DNA of 64,000 bases from Bacillota bacterium (GCA_023407175.1 JAEYMU010000026.1:54317-118316), one strand, 5' to 3'; positions 1 through 9,486 are shown, numbered from the stretch's first letter. Numbers and translations: made by a program. The notes: generated by a model not told the origin, from the sequence alone.

Positions 1-1
1 G

Positions 2-2035
2 CTGTCGACCTTTGCGGATACGGGGAAATCTGTGGCGCAGTATTTATACGAAGCCTACGGAGTCCCTTATAAAAAATGTAATCTGCCCGTCGGACTCCGG
101 GATAATGATGTCTTGTTAAAGCTGCTGGAGGAGGTTTCCGAAAACAGAATACCGGAAAAGATAAAAAAGGCGCGGGCCAGATTTCTGGATGCGATGATCG
201 ACGGACATAAATACAATGGAGAAGCCAGGGCGGCCATCTACGGAGAACCGGATTTTGTCTACAGTACCGTAAGGATGTGTGTGGAAAACGGCGTTATGCC
301 ACTCATTGCGGCCACCGGAAGCAAATGTCCCGGCTTTCGGGAGCTGCTGGCAGCAGAGATACAGACCGTCGCGGACGCCTATTATATAGATCGCTATGAA
401 GTTCTGGATGAGATTGATTTCCAGACCATCGGAGAGCTGGCCAGAGAGCTTGAGGTAAATATTCTGATTGGTAATTCCGATGGCAGAAGAATAGCGGAAA
501 AGCTGAAGCTGCCATTGGTAAGGCGAAGCTTTCCGGTGCATGACCGGGTAGGCGGACAGCGGCTTCACACCCTTGGCTTTGAGGGAGCCCTGACCTATCT
601 GGATGATATCTCCAATGAAATACTCGGCCGTAAGGAAATAGGCTTTCGGGAAGAGCTTTATGAGAAGTATTATAAGGGGAATAAAACAGAGACGGACGAA
701 ATAAACATAAATAAATCAACAGAAGATAAAGCTGGGAAAAAGGAGGTACTGAAAGAAATGGTACAGGAGGAAAAGAAAGAAAAAACAATGGAAGAAAAGA
801 CGGCCACCCATCCCTGTTATAACTGCGGAGCCCATCAGTATGCCAGAATGCATCTGCCCGTCGCCCCCAAATGTAACATCAGCTGCAATTACTGTTTAAG
901 AAAGTATGACTGTCCGAATGAAAGCAGACCGGGTGTCACCACGGCAATCCTGAAACCGGAGGAAGCCTTTGCCAAATATGTCGAGGTAAAGAAGAAGGTT
1001 CCCAATCTATCCGTGGTTGGAATTGCAGGGCCGGGAGATGCCCTTGCTAATTTTGAGGAGACAAGGAAAACCCTGCAATTAATCAGGGAATATGATCCGG
1101 AGGTAACCTTCTGCCTGTCCACCAACGGCCTGATGCTTCCCCAATATGCCCAGGAATTGATTGAGCTGGGGGTATCCCATATTACGGTGACCATGAATGC
1201 AATTGACCCAAAGATCGGTATGCAGATCTATAAATATATTGATTATATGGGTGTGAGATATTATGGTGAATCGGCCGCAGCAATCCTGATGTCCAATCAG
1301 CTTGCCGGTATCCGGCTGCTCACAGCCAAGGGAATTGTCTGTAAAGTGAATATTGTAATGCTGAAGGGAATTAACGAGCATCACATCCCTGAGGTGGTTG
1401 CCAAGGTAAAGGAGCTGGGTGGTACGATAACAAATATCATGCAGCTCATTCCTGTTCAGGGGAGTGTATTTGAGAAGCTTCCGCTGGTAAGCAATCTTGA
1501 GATTATGGAGATGCGTAAAAAATGCGGCGAAACCATGAATCAGATGTATCATTGCAGGCAATGCCGGGCCGATGCTATCGGAACCTTGGATAATGACCTG
1601 TCAATCGAATTTAATGCCTGTCATAAGCAGGAGGGCAAGCCTGCAGAAAGTAAACCGGAGAAAAAGGAACAAAGCCTTGTAGATAGTACGGAAAGTGTTC
1701 AGGTCGCAGTTGCATCCCGCAGCGGGATGATCGTGGATCAGCATTTCGGTCATGCGACAGAATTTTATATCTATGAGTATGCGGACGGAAATGCCGTATT
1801 CAAGGAAAAAAGACCAGTGGGACAGTATTGCCGGGGCGCGGACTACTGCGGAGAAAATGAAAACAGAATGGATGTCATCATAAGAACTATTTCCGATTGC
1901 AATGCAGTGATTGCCATGAGAATCGGAGAGGCGCCAAAGCAGAAGCTTAGTGATAAGGGAATCAGGACCTTTACCACCTATGATCGGATTGAGGATTCTG
2001 TCAAATGGGCCGGGGAAAAGCTGATTATGGACTAG
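2..2035 (+). CDS. nifN-B: NifN-NifB fusion, nitrogenase cofactor biosynthesis (5' end outside window)
   Basis: The reading frame is open to the left edge, so the N-terminus is missing. The first ~215 visible residues resemble the C-terminal part of NifN (FeMo-cofactor scaffold). A Lys/Glu-rich linker of ~45 residues follows, then a full NifB: motif HPCYNCGAHQ, the radical-SAM cluster CNISCNYC (bases 872-895), and a C-terminal NifX/NifB-type domain (from about base 1698, with DQHFGHATEF). NifB makes the NifB-co [8Fe-9S-C] precursor from SAM and Fe-S clusters; NifN with NifE matures it. A nifN-B fusion is the known arrangement in Clostridium pasteurianum. Downstream fdx and nifV genes fit a nif operon. 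Confidence 0.96.
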   Translation: MSTFADTGKSVAQYLYEAYGVPYKKCNLPVGLRDNDVLLKLLEEVSENRIPEKIKKARARFLDAMIDGHKYNGEARAAIYGEPDFVYSTVRMCVENGVMPLIAATGSKCPGFRELLAAEIQTVADAYYIDRYEVLDEIDFQTIGELARELEVNILIGNSDGRRIAEKLKLPLVRRSFPVHDRVGGQRLHTLGFEGALTYLDDISNEILGRKEIGFREELYEKYYKGNKTETDEININKSTEDKAGKKEVLKEMVQEEKKEKTMEEKTATHPCYNCGAHQYARMHLPVAPKCNISCNYCLRKYDCPNESRPGVTTAILKPEEAFAKYVEVKKKVPNLSVVGIAGPGDALANFEETRKTLQLIREYDPEVTFCLSTNGLMLPQYAQELIELGVSHITVTMNAIDPKIGMQIYKYIDYMGVRYYGESAAAILMSNQLAGIRLLTAKGIVCKVNIVMLKGINEHHIPEVVAKVKELGGTITNIMQLIPVQGSVFEKLPLVSNLEIMEMRKKCGETMNQMYHCRQCRADAIGTLDNDLSIEFNACHKQEGKPAESKPEKKEQSLVDSTESVQVAVASRSGMIVDQHFGHATEFYIYEYADGNAVFKEKRPVGQYCRGADYCGENENRMDVIIRTISDCNAVIAMRIGEAPKQKLSDKGIRTFTTYDRIEDSVKWAGEKLIMD

Positions 2036-2149
2036 ATTCAAATTATAAAGTACCACATGGTATCTTAAAGTCGCCTTAAGGGCTTCAAGCTACCTGGCGG
2101 CTTATGAATAATAAAGCGCTGCCTGACGGCGGCAGAGATGGAGGATTAT

Positions 2150-2458
2150 ATGGTAAAATTAAAGCATCACATTTTTGTCTGTACCAGCTGCAGAATTAAC
2201 GGGCAGCAGAAGGGCTTCTGCTTCTCCAAGGGCTCCGTGGATATTGTTCAGAGATTCATGGAGGCAATCGAGGAAAACGATTTATCGTCAGATGTAATGA
2301 TTACCAATACCGGCTGCTTTGGTGTCTGTGACAAGGGTCCCATCGCGGTGGTGTATCCGGAGGGAATCTGGTATGGGAATCTGACCGATGAGGATGTTGA
2401 CAAGATTGTAGAGCAGCATATTATGGACGGAAAACCGGTAGAAGAATTAATGATATAG
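2150..2458 (+). CDS. Thioredoxin-like [2Fe-2S] ferredoxin
   Basis: A 102-residue clostridial-type [2Fe-2S] ferredoxin. Starting at the ATG at 2150, which has GGAGG five bases upstream, puts cysteines at 11, 14, 24, 56 and 60. These match the numbering known for the C. pasteurianum protein, so this start is preferred to the ATG at 2138. Motifs are FVCTSC and NTGCFGVC, plus the conserved VVYPEG segment. The C. pasteurianum homologue is known to interact with the nitrogenase MoFe protein. Its place between nifN-B and nifV supports a role as an electron carrier for nitrogen fixation, but that role is inferred here. Confidence 0.93.
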   Translation: MVKLKHHIFVCTSCRINGQQKGFCFSKGSVDIVQRFMEAIEENDLSSDVMITNTGCFGVCDKGPIAVVYPEGIWYGNLTDEDVDKIVEQHIMDGKPVEELMI

Positions 2459-2514
2459 TAATTCACATATGGAATTTATGCATGCGGTGAAAAGCCTTAT
2501 AAACAAAGGCCGGC

Positions 2515-3579
2515 ATGTGTGAACATCAGTTTGAACGTAGCAGCTGTGGATGGAAAGGGTTATGGGAGGATCAGGAAAGGGGAGATGGTAGTATTATTCG
2601 ATTAATAGACAATACACTGACTTCATTTGATCATAATCTGCCATCGGGGGAAGACCTGCATGCTTTTAGTGAATTATTGTTTACGATAGGCGTGGATGCG
2701 GTGGAATTATCCGTCAAGGCATATGAAAAAATGGAATATTTGCCGGATAGCCGAAAATTTATTCTGGATATCGATATTGCGGAAGACAGGTCGTATTATC
2801 CGGGCTTTTACCGCTATGTATGCCATCAGGAGACCAATGAGGATGGTCTGATTTATGAGCTGCAGATGAACGATACCAGAGAGATTGTAAAGCTAAGGGC
2901 ACTGCGCGGATGTAAGGAAATTCGTATTGTGGGAATGGATGATCTTATGTGCCACGACTCCTATGAAAGATATTTTAATGAGATAATTCATTTTCTACCC
3001 CGCAGTACGATAATTCTCTGCCCTGAAAATACTTACGGATGTGCCAGTGCCATAGCTATGCAATGGGCAACGGAGTACGGCAGCAATATTACCACCAGCT
3101 TTGCAGGCTGCAGGAATAATGCTGCCACGGAAGAAGTACTAATGGCCCTTAGATTGGCTGTCAGGTATAAGCCGGGGCGCGATTTAACTGTGTTTCCGGA
3201 GCTGACGGCATTATATGAGAAATTTACAGGGAAAGCAATCGGCAACAAAAAACCGATTATAGGAAAGAACATATTTAAGGTAGAAGCAGGCATTCATGCG
3301 GATGGGATTAAGAAAAATCCAGCCACCTATGAAGCGTACGATCCCGGTATGGTTGGAGGGAGAACCGAGCTGATCATCGGAAAGCATTCGGGAAGAAGAG
3401 CAATTGTTCTAAAGCTGGAGGAATTGGAAATTCCGGTGCCCCCGGAGAAAATCGTTGATAACATACTGAAGTACATCAAAGCCGTATGTACGGAAAACAG
3501 AAAAAGCTTAAGTGATGCAGAGTTTATAGAGCTGGTGAAGGAGGTGGCTGATCATGAAGGAGAAGAAGCACATCGTTGA
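2515..3579 (+). CDS. nifV-omega: Homocitrate synthase omega subunit, NifV-omega
   Basis: A 354-residue protein made of a degenerate HMGL-like TIM barrel (residues ~25-235) and the C-terminal region of homocitrate/isopropylmalate synthases (GIHADGI, IGKHSGR). At the position of the metal-binding HxH motif (HVHN in the next gene) it reads CPEN, so it probably has no independent catalysis and supports the alpha subunit. C. pasteurianum has the same split nifV-omega/nifV-alpha pair. It overlaps the next gene by 26 bases, which suggests translational coupling. The start has only a weak purine-rich site upstream, but no better in-frame start is visible. Confidence 0.85.
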   Translation: MCEHQFERSSCGWKGLWEDQERGDGSIIRLIDNTLTSFDHNLPSGEDLHAFSELLFTIGVDAVELSVKAYEKMEYLPDSRKFILDIDIAEDRSYYPGFYRYVCHQETNEDGLIYELQMNDTREIVKLRALRGCKEIRIVGMDDLMCHDSYERYFNEIIHFLPRSTIILCPENTYGCASAIAMQWATEYGSNITTSFAGCRNNAATEEVLMALRLAVRYKPGRDLTVFPELTALYEKFTGKAIGNKKPIIGKNIFKVEAGIHADGIKKNPATYEAYDPGMVGGRTELIIGKHSGRRAIVLKLEELEIPVPPEKIVDNILKYIKAVCTENRKSLSDAEFIELVKEVADHEGEEAHR

Positions 3580-4360
3580 TACCACCCTAAGGGACGGGGA
3601 GCAAAGTCCGGGTATTGCGCTAAAGACCCAGGATAAGGTAAAGATAGCAGCACTGCTGGATGAGCTGGGGGTCTATGAAATTGAGGCAGGAACACCCGTA
3701 CTTAGCTCTGCGGAGGAAGAGAGTATTGTTAAAATCATAGAGAATAAGCGTAATGCAAAGATATCGGTCTGGAGCCGGATGAATATGGAGGATGTCCGGC
3801 AATCCATCCGCTGTAAGCCGGATATTCTTCATATCGGGACTCCGGTTTCCTATATTCAGATTTATAGTAAGCTGAAGAAGAACAAGGGCTGGGTTATCAA
3901 AAGCGTTCTGGAATGTGTGGAGATTGCCAAAAGCCAAAATGTGGATGTTACGGTCGGGCTTGAGGATGCCTCCAGATCGGACATAGGTTTTTTACTAAGC
4001 ATCATTAGGGAACTGAAAAATGCCGGAGTTAATACCATACGCTTAGCGGATACAGTAGGGGTCTTATCACCCAAACGTACCAGGGAGCTGGTTGAGACCA
4101 TTAAAATGAATTCCGATATCCGTATTGAAATGCATGTCCACAATGACCTTGGGATGGCAGTGGCAAATTCCATCGTCGGAGCCAGGGCGGGAGCGGAGCT
4201 GATTGACTGTACCCTGTTTGGTATTGGAGAGAGGACCGGTAATTGCAATTTGCATGATTTTGTCCATGCCTGTGAATCGGTTTTTCAATTTGCCATGAAT
4301 AATAAGCAGATACGGCATGTGGAACAGCAGGTTTATACCGAATTGCAGGGAGCTATGTAG
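3554..4360 (+). CDS. nifV-alpha: Homocitrate synthase alpha subunit, NifV-alpha
   Basis: A 268-residue catalytic half of homocitrate synthase, which condenses acetyl-CoA and 2-oxoglutarate to homocitrate, the organic ligand of FeMo-cofactor. It begins with the signature DTTLRDGEQSPG and carries the metal ligands HVHNDLG near residue 195, followed by GIGERTGN. It stops after the TIM barrel and lacks the C-terminal region, which is encoded by the preceding gene. The pair therefore reconstitutes a whole enzyme from two polypeptides. It is the last gene of the visible nif operon and is followed by a terminator. Confidence 0.93.
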   Translation: MKEKKHIVDTTLRDGEQSPGIALKTQDKVKIAALLDELGVYEIEAGTPVLSSAEEESIVKIIENKRNAKISVWSRMNMEDVRQSIRCKPDILHIGTPVSYIQIYSKLKKNKGWVIKSVLECVEIAKSQNVDVTVGLEDASRSDIGFLLSIIRELKNAGVNTIRLADTVGVLSPKRTRELVETIKMNSDIRIEMHVHNDLGMAVANSIVGARAGAELIDCTLFGIGERTGNCNLHDFVHACESVFQFAMNNKQIRHVEQQVYTELQGAM

Positions 4361-4434
4361 CTCCTGCACAGGCACAATTTATCACATAATGCTATTTAAC
4401 TTTTATCATTTGGTTTTTCATTCTTCTTAACTGG

Positions 4435-4483
4435 AAATCCCGGAGCCTTTAGCAGTTTTTCAAGACTCCGGGATTTCTTTTTG
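4435..4483 (+). terminator. Rho-independent terminator of the nif operon
   Basis: An 11-bp perfect stem, AAATCCCGGAG (4435-4445) with CTCCGGGATTT (4466-4476), encloses a 20-base loop and is followed by CTTTTTG. It lies 75 bases after nifV-alpha. Confidence 0.9.
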
Positions 4484-4656
4484 TATGGGGCGATTTATAA
4501 TATATTTGTTGCTGCAAAGGATACAGAGTGAAGAATATGGCATTCTGACGGATCCATTCCTATAAATTACGAATATCACAGGATTTTGGGGCATATGATT
4601 TGCAATAAGAAGCATTATATTTCAAAGCAAGTTATTCCTGAAGGGAGGCAGGCTGT

Positions 4657-5340
4657 ATGCAGGGTGGGTACCAGATGACGGTACAGGAGAAGGTGATTGC
4701 GCAGGATGTGTATTATAAGAAACACCTGATACTTAGGTATACCATCAAGTATCCCCAATTTATATCCCGGAAGTTCCATACAATGGCACACAAATTAAAT
4801 AATCTGTACCGGACCAAGGCAGTTATGTATGAGAAGTCCAATGTAAGGAAGCTGTATCAGATGGCAATGGCGGATTATGAGTATTCGGTTGCCAATAATT
4901 ATCCGATTCACCAGTTTGAAGCCTTTGTGACCTTTACCGTTACCTATAATCAGAACTGTACACTCAGCTTATATTTTGACCAGTATGAATTTACGGGAGG
5001 GGCTCATGGACTGACGGTGCGTACTTCGGATACCTGGGATCTTCAGAAAAGCAGAAGAATGGAGCTGCCGGATTTCTTCCCCGACTACAGTAATTTGAAG
5101 GAGTATTTGGTACAGTCCATTAATCGTCAGATTGATGAACAGATGAAAGAAGGCGATGCCATGTTTTTTGACAATTACACGGAGCTGACAGAAAGTACCT
5201 TCCGAATGAATCATTTTTATTTGACCAAGGAAGGCGTCGTCATCTATTATCAACAATATGATATTGCACCCTATGCAGCAGGAATTCTTACCTTTATCAT
5301 TCCATATGGCCCAGGCGGGGCACGCCGGCCCAGCTGCTGA
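4657..5340 (+). CDS. DUF3298 (RsiV-like C-terminal) domain protein
   Basis: A 227-residue protein with the conserved DUF3298 features seen in RsiV anti-sigma factors and PdaC: the EFTGGAHGL segment near residue 110 and the C-terminal YDIAPYAAG segment. It has no signal peptide, no membrane helix and no anti-sigma N-terminal domain, so it is a stand-alone cytoplasmic version whose function is not known. The start at 4657 has GGGAGG about eight bases upstream. It appears to be a single gene between the nif terminator and a minus-strand gene. Confidence 0.75.
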   Translation: MQGGYQMTVQEKVIAQDVYYKKHLILRYTIKYPQFISRKFHTMAHKLNNLYRTKAVMYEKSNVRKLYQMAMADYEYSVANNYPIHQFEAFVTFTVTYNQNCTLSLYFDQYEFTGGAHGLTVRTSDTWDLQKSRRMELPDFFPDYSNLKEYLVQSINRQIDEQMKEGDAMFFDNYTELTESTFRMNHFYLTKEGVVIYYQQYDIAPYAAGILTFIIPYGPGGARRPSC

Positions 5341-5459
5341 ATACGATAATATCCTAAGACCTCGGAAAGGGATAATCAATAAGGGGGAAGCTTTGTCTTC
5401 AGGCCATCCGGCAAAGCTTCGGACCCTTAAGATGGAATGGATGAAGGAGGGGATACGGT

Positions 5460-5621
5460 TTACTCACCGCCGGGGCCGCTGCGTGCAGGACTCTTGTCCG
5501 GTACCTGTGCATGGCTGTCCTTCATTGAATTGCCGCTGTTACTCTTGCTGCTTCCTGTGGCAGTATTCTTGCTGCTGCCCGAGGTGGTGTTTTTAAAGCC
5601 GTTATTCTTGTTCTTTGCCAT
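5460..5621 (-). CDS. Small hydrophilic Asn/Ser/Lys/Gly-rich protein, 53 residues
   Basis: A short minus-strand reading frame, ATG at 5621 to stop at 5460, with a strong ribosome binding site (AAAGGAG six to seven bases upstream). The product starts MAKNKNNGFKNTT, is rich in Asn, Ser, Lys, Thr and Gly, has no hydrophobic stretch and ends PARSGPGGE. The composition recalls small acid-soluble or other small spore proteins, but no specific family is recognised. It lies downstream of the foldase gene on the same strand, separated from it by a terminator-like hairpin. Confidence 0.55.
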   Translation of the reverse strand: MAKNKNNGFKNTTSGSSKNTATGSSKSNSGNSMKDSHAQVPDKSPARSGPGGE

Positions 5622-5724
5622 ATAAATCTCCTTTCTGAAATTTTATCTATATTATTTCAAGAAAGAAGGATATTATACATTCCATAGTTATTATCTTACA
5701 GGACGAACTTATTTGCAGGATAAT

Positions 5725-5754
5725 AAAAAATCACACCTGCAGGTCTGTTTTTTT
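5725..5754 (-). terminator. Bidirectional terminator-like hairpin
   Basis: AAAAAATCACACC, a TGCA loop, then GGTCTGTTTTTTT: a short stem with one mismatch flanked by A and T runs, so it can act on both strands. It lies just downstream of the minus-strand foldase gene. Confidence 0.6.
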
Positions 5755-5800
5755 ACAGCAGTTGCAGGCATGATCTTTATTTTATAAAATATTGTTTTGA

Positions 5801-6895
5801 TTATAGGGTTATACTGCCCATAGTTAATGACTTTAAAGCCTTCTCATGCAGGGTGTAGGGATGCTTTGGCATAATTGTATTTTGATACAATTCCGTAAAG
5901 GCTTCTTCCTCCGCTGTTGAGATAGCACTGTCCACAGCATTGTCATAGGCCTCCGTAGATTTGTTGTCAACCATCCGCACAATATAGTAGCCGGTGGTAT
6001 CCTCATAGATTTCACTGACCTCGTTATTTTCCATCTTCTCCATCATCGCCTCGAAATCCTCGGAGAAGGTACTATCGTTTACAACGAAGCTGCTTTCCTC
6101 ATAGGTCAGGTCAGAGTCCTCTGAATCGATCATGGTTGACCAGTCCTCAGTCGTTTTTGCCGTGTCATAGATGGCGCTGATTTTATCATAAGCGTCAGCT
6201 TTTTCCTCATCGCTTAAATCAACCGTATTGCTGTCCTCATCCGTAGTCTGGGTTGAGATAAATATATATTCAATGTCATATTGTCTGTAATCATCATAGG
6301 AAATACCGTCCTTGATTCCCTCGTCGTCAATATCCAGCTTGTCAATTTCGTCGTCCTTATAGCGTTCTGCCAGGGTAATCTTACCCAGCATTTTGGTCAG
6401 ATAAGACTTTGTGAAATGGTTCTTTTCAACGACATCGGAAGTAATCTGTCCGGACAGAAGGGACTCTACATTTGATTTTATGGTTGATTTCTCATCGTCG
6501 GTCAGCTTATAGTCCTGGGATACGGCTTCCTTATAAAGGATTTCATATTTCAAAGACTGGTCAATAGCATCCTGCTTTGCCTGTTCGCGGATTGTAGTGC
6601 CGGTATCCTCATCATAGGTTGAATCCCAATAGCTGCCCCCAAGCAGCTGGTCATAGTAATCATAGTTGGCTTCAACCGAATAGAAATAGTAGGACAGGTC
6701 CTTCAAATTATATTTCTTACCGTCGATTGTCATCAGTGTCGGTGAGTAAAGCTGATCAAAAAGCAAGGCTCCGATCAACAGCACAACGAGTACCAGTGAG
6801 GTTATGAGCCAGGGCTTGGACACACTCGTAATCGGTTTTTCACTTCTTTTTACTTCCTTTACTTTTTTTGGTCTTAGTTTCTTGGAATTATTCAC
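5801..6895 (-). CDS. Membrane-anchored PrsA/SurA-type peptidylprolyl isomerase
   Basis: A 364-residue protein with a Lys-rich N-terminus, one membrane helix at residues ~30-50 and a long extracytoplasmic region. After the helix comes a SurA_N-like segment (TLMTIDGKKYNLKDLSYYF) and an acidic helical region. The C-terminal part (about 205-325) looks parvulin-like, with DTTGYYIVRMVDN. Such proteins help fold secreted proteins at the outer face of the membrane. Unlike classical PrsA it has no lipobox and is anchored by the helix. The start codon is GTG at 6895, with GGAGG ten bases upstream. The isomerase activity is inferred from fold only. Confidence 0.75.
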   Translation of the reverse strand: MNNSKKLRPKKVKEVKRSEKPITSVSKPWLITSLVLVVLLIGALLFDQLYSPTLMTIDGKKYNLKDLSYYFYSVEANYDYYDQLLGGSYWDSTYDEDTGTTIREQAKQDAIDQSLKYEILYKEAVSQDYKLTDDEKSTIKSNVESLLSGQITSDVVEKNHFTKSYLTKMLGKITLAERYKDDEIDKLDIDDEGIKDGISYDDYRQYDIEYIFISTQTTDEDSNTVDLSDEEKADAYDKISAIYDTAKTTEDWSTMIDSEDSDLTYEESSFVVNDSTFSEDFEAMMEKMENNEVSEIYEDTTGYYIVRMVDNKSTEAYDNAVDSAISTAEEEAFTELYQNTIMPKHPYTLHEKALKSLTMGSITL

Positions 6896-7114
6896 GTTTC
6901 TGCTACCTCCATAGTTTCCTCATTTATGCATGTATACTTTTTCACAGTATTAATATTAATTTTAATCATTTTCCGATATAAGTCAAGAGATAAGCCGTCC
7001 GTTCACAAAATATACTTATCTGTTAATATGAAAAAATTCTTAGGAAAACACAGGGAGGGTGTTTATTTTTATCAGAAACAGGTAATATTCCCAGAAGAAA
7101 TTATATGACTGCCT

Positions 7115-7223
7115 TTGAAATATAAAATATGTATGATATACTAAAAGCGTAGTGAGCATATGCGAGCCTGCTTGCGATATGCGATCGGAGCTAGAAATCA
7201 TGAACATGATTTTTGTTCATGAT
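7115..7223 (+). promoter_or_regulatory. Sigma-A-type promoter and leader hairpin of the moxR operon
   Basis: TTGAAA (7115-7120), a 16-base spacer and TATACT (7137-7142) give a good housekeeping promoter. The leader holds an imperfect dyad around 7157-7182 and a 9-bp hairpin, ATCATGAAC (7197-7205) with GTTCATGAT (7215-7223), which has no T-run and is not an obvious terminator. The rest of the 372-base gap between the divergent genes (6896-7267) shows nothing else clear. Confidence 0.55.
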
Positions 7224-7267
7224 ATAATAAGCAGGAAATTACAAAGTTGGGAAGTGGATGACATAAG

Positions 7268-8230
7268 ATGACATATAATGTGCAAGCAATACAAATTATG
7301 GATGAAGTGAATAAGGTAGTGGTCGGTAAACGTGCGATTATCGGTAAGGTTCTGACGGCCATACTTGCAAAGGGACATATACTTTTGGAGGATCATCCGG
7401 GAGTAGGAAAGACGACACTGGCACTTGCGTTTTCCAAGGCAATGGCACTGGAACACCATCGCCTCCAGTTTACGCCGGATGTTCTGCCGACGGATGTGGT
7501 AGGCTTTCATCTGTTGAATAAGGATGGAGAGGGCTACCAATATAAACCGGGTGCAATTATGTGCAATTTATTTCTGGCGGATGAAATTAACCGGACCTCA
7601 TCAAAGACCCAATCAGCACTGCTTGAGGTTATGGAGGAGGGAAAGGTTACGGTGGACAGTGTCACCAGGGAGGTACCCAAGCCCTTTGTTGTCATGGCCA
7701 CCCAGAATCCCATCGGGTCCATCGGTACCCAGATGCTGCCGGAATCACAGCTGGATCGTTTTATGGTGCGGCTGACCATGGGCTATCCGGATATTAAAAG
7801 TGAGATCGGTATATTGAAAGAACGGCATAATTCCAATCCTCTGGACAAGGTAGTCCGCATCGTGGAGAAGGAGGACCTTATGGCAATGCAGGGCCTTGTG
7901 GAAGAGGTTTTTATCCATGATTCCATCTATGAATATATTACCCTGCTGGTACAGCAGACCAGGGAAAATCCGCTGGTGGAGCTGGGCGTCAGCCCCAGAG
8001 GCTCTTTGGCCCTGATGAACATGGTGAAGGCGACAGCTTTCTTAAACAGCAGGGATTATGTGCTGCCCACGGATGTTTCACTCGTATTTAAGGATGTATG
8101 CTCTCATCGAATGATACTGAAACCCAAGGCACGGGTAAATAATGTAACGGTGGACAACCTCCTGGATGACATTATGCGTATCGTCAAGGCTCCAAGGATT
8201 ATATCAAAGGAAGTCTATGCAAATGTATAA
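7268..8230 (+). CDS. MoxR-family AAA+ ATPase
   Basis: A 320-residue AAA+ ATPase with Walker A HPGVGKTT (residues 43-50), Walker B LFLADEIN (101-108), the ATQNP sensor-1 segment and a C-terminal lid domain. MoxR ATPases act as chaperone-like remodelers and are usually encoded next to DUF58 and transglutaminase-like membrane proteins, exactly as here. The three genes are closely spaced and form an operon. The ribosome binding site is weak (GGGAAG some way upstream), but the N-terminus aligns with the family. Confidence 0.93.
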   Translation: MTYNVQAIQIMDEVNKVVVGKRAIIGKVLTAILAKGHILLEDHPGVGKTTLALAFSKAMALEHHRLQFTPDVLPTDVVGFHLLNKDGEGYQYKPGAIMCNLFLADEINRTSSKTQSALLEVMEEGKVTVDSVTREVPKPFVVMATQNPIGSIGTQMLPESQLDRFMVRLTMGYPDIKSEIGILKERHNSNPLDKVVRIVEKEDLMAMQGLVEEVFIHDSIYEYITLLVQQTRENPLVELGVSPRGSLALMNMVKATAFLNSRDYVLPTDVSLVFKDVCSHRMILKPKARVNNVTVDNLLDDIMRIVKAPRIISKEVYANV

Positions 8231-8268
8231 TACAGCCCAGGGCTGGAATGGAAAGGCACTGGTGAAAG

Positions 8269-9486
8269 ATGTTCCGCAATAAAATACGGTATCTGATTCT
8301 GCTCACCTCGGTAGGGCTTTTATTGATTCTGTTTAATAAATATTACATCGGCATGATATTTCTTACAACTCTTATGATGCCTTTCTTTTTGTTCGGTCTT
8401 TTAAGCTATACCTATGGTAAGGTGAGAGCGGAGCTGGTGTCCGTAATCCATATCGCGGGAAAAGGTGAGAAAATTCCGGTTACCATTCAGCTTTCGAATC
8501 CAACAATATTTCCCGTTACCTATGTCAGACTTTATATCACCTATAAAAATGCCTATTCCGCCCAGAAATTTAAAAAGTCAATTTATGCTTCCCTGGATTA
8601 TCGTACGAATACCTCTGTTATCTTTCATCTGGCTTCCAGGTATGCCGGTAATATGGAGATTACCCTGGAGGGGATTCGTATTTATGACTATATGAAGCTG
8701 TTCTCATTAAAACGAAAATTGAAAAGTGAAATAAAGGTAGCGGTGCTGCCGGATTATTATGAGCTTGCGGAGAATGAAACAGTCAGCCGGAGCACTCCGC
8801 TTACAGAAAGTGATAATTATTCCCCGGTAAAGAAGGGGGATGACCCTTCCGAGGTTTTTGAGATCAGGCCATACAGGGAGGGGGACCGGCTGCAGCGGGT
8901 ACACTGGAAGCTTAGCAGAAAGCAGAATCAGCTGATGATTAAGGAATTCAGCGACCCGGTCAATTGCAGGGAGCTTTTGTTCGTCAATCTGAATATGATT
9001 TCCAATGATAAATTGCTTTTTTATATGGATGCCATACTGGAATTTGCATTATCCCTCTCTTATACCCTAATTACAAACGAACATCAACATTATATCGCCT
9101 GGTACGATGTGGAGCATGGGGCCTGCAGAAGGATACGCATTACGGATGAAAAGGATTTGTATGAAGCTGTCGACGGATTACTGCATGCAAGACCCTTTGT
9201 AAAGAAAGAGGATATCCTGTCTGCCTATCTTTCAGAATTTCCCCATGACCATTACTGTGAGCTTTATTTCATCAGCAGTGTGATTTCGGTGCCTAATATG
9301 GCGGCGTTTCTTGAAATAAAGGCATATAACAAGCAAATGATATATGTACGGGAGGAAATGGACGAGCTTCAAAGCGAGGAGAATGTGGAAATTCTCCAGA
9401 GCTATCAGGAGGCGGGCGTGTCTATATGGCAGATGGATGCAGAGAATATAAGGAATGGAATGGAGCAATTAAGCCTGAGCCAGTAA
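8269..9486 (+). CDS. DUF58 domain membrane protein
   Basis: A 405-residue protein with two adjacent N-terminal membrane helices (residues ~8-24 and 28-48), a beta-rich extracytoplasmic-type segment, and the DUF58 signature IRPYREGDRLQRVHWKLSR near residue 200. Beyond this is a von Willebrand A-like region. DUF58 proteins are the standard partners of MoxR ATPases. Function is unknown beyond a proposed role in assembly of envelope or enzyme complexes. It starts 38 bases after moxR and is followed closely by the transglutaminase gene. Confidence 0.88.
   Translation: MFRNKIRYLILLTSVGLLLILFNKYYIGMIFLTTLMMPFFLFGLLSYTYGKVRAELVSVIHIAGKGEKIPVTIQLSNPTIFPVTYVRLYITYKNAYSAQKFKKSIYASLDYRTNTSVIFHLASRYAGNMEITLEGIRIYDYMKLFSLKRKLKSEIKVAVLPDYYELAENETVSRSTPLTESDNYSPVKKGDDPSEVFEIRPYREGDRLQRVHWKLSRKQNQLMIKEFSDPVNCRELLFVNLNMISNDKLLFYMDAILEFALSLSYTLITNEHQHYIAWYDVEHGACRRIRITDEKDLYEAVDGLLHARPFVKKEDILSAYLSEFPHDHYCELYFISSVISVPNMAAFLEIKAYNKQMIYVREEMDELQSEENVEILQSYQEAGVSIWQMDAENIRNGMEQLSLSQ

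Noticed and set aside
2515..4360. nifV appears split by a frameshift
   Set aside because: Each part has its own start, and the parts overlap and carry different domains in reversed order, as in the known clostridial nifV-omega/nifV-alpha pair.
5437..5625. Plus-strand 62-codon hydrophobic frame
   Set aside because: It is the reverse complement of the better-supported minus-strand small gene, which has a proper ribosome binding site and composition.
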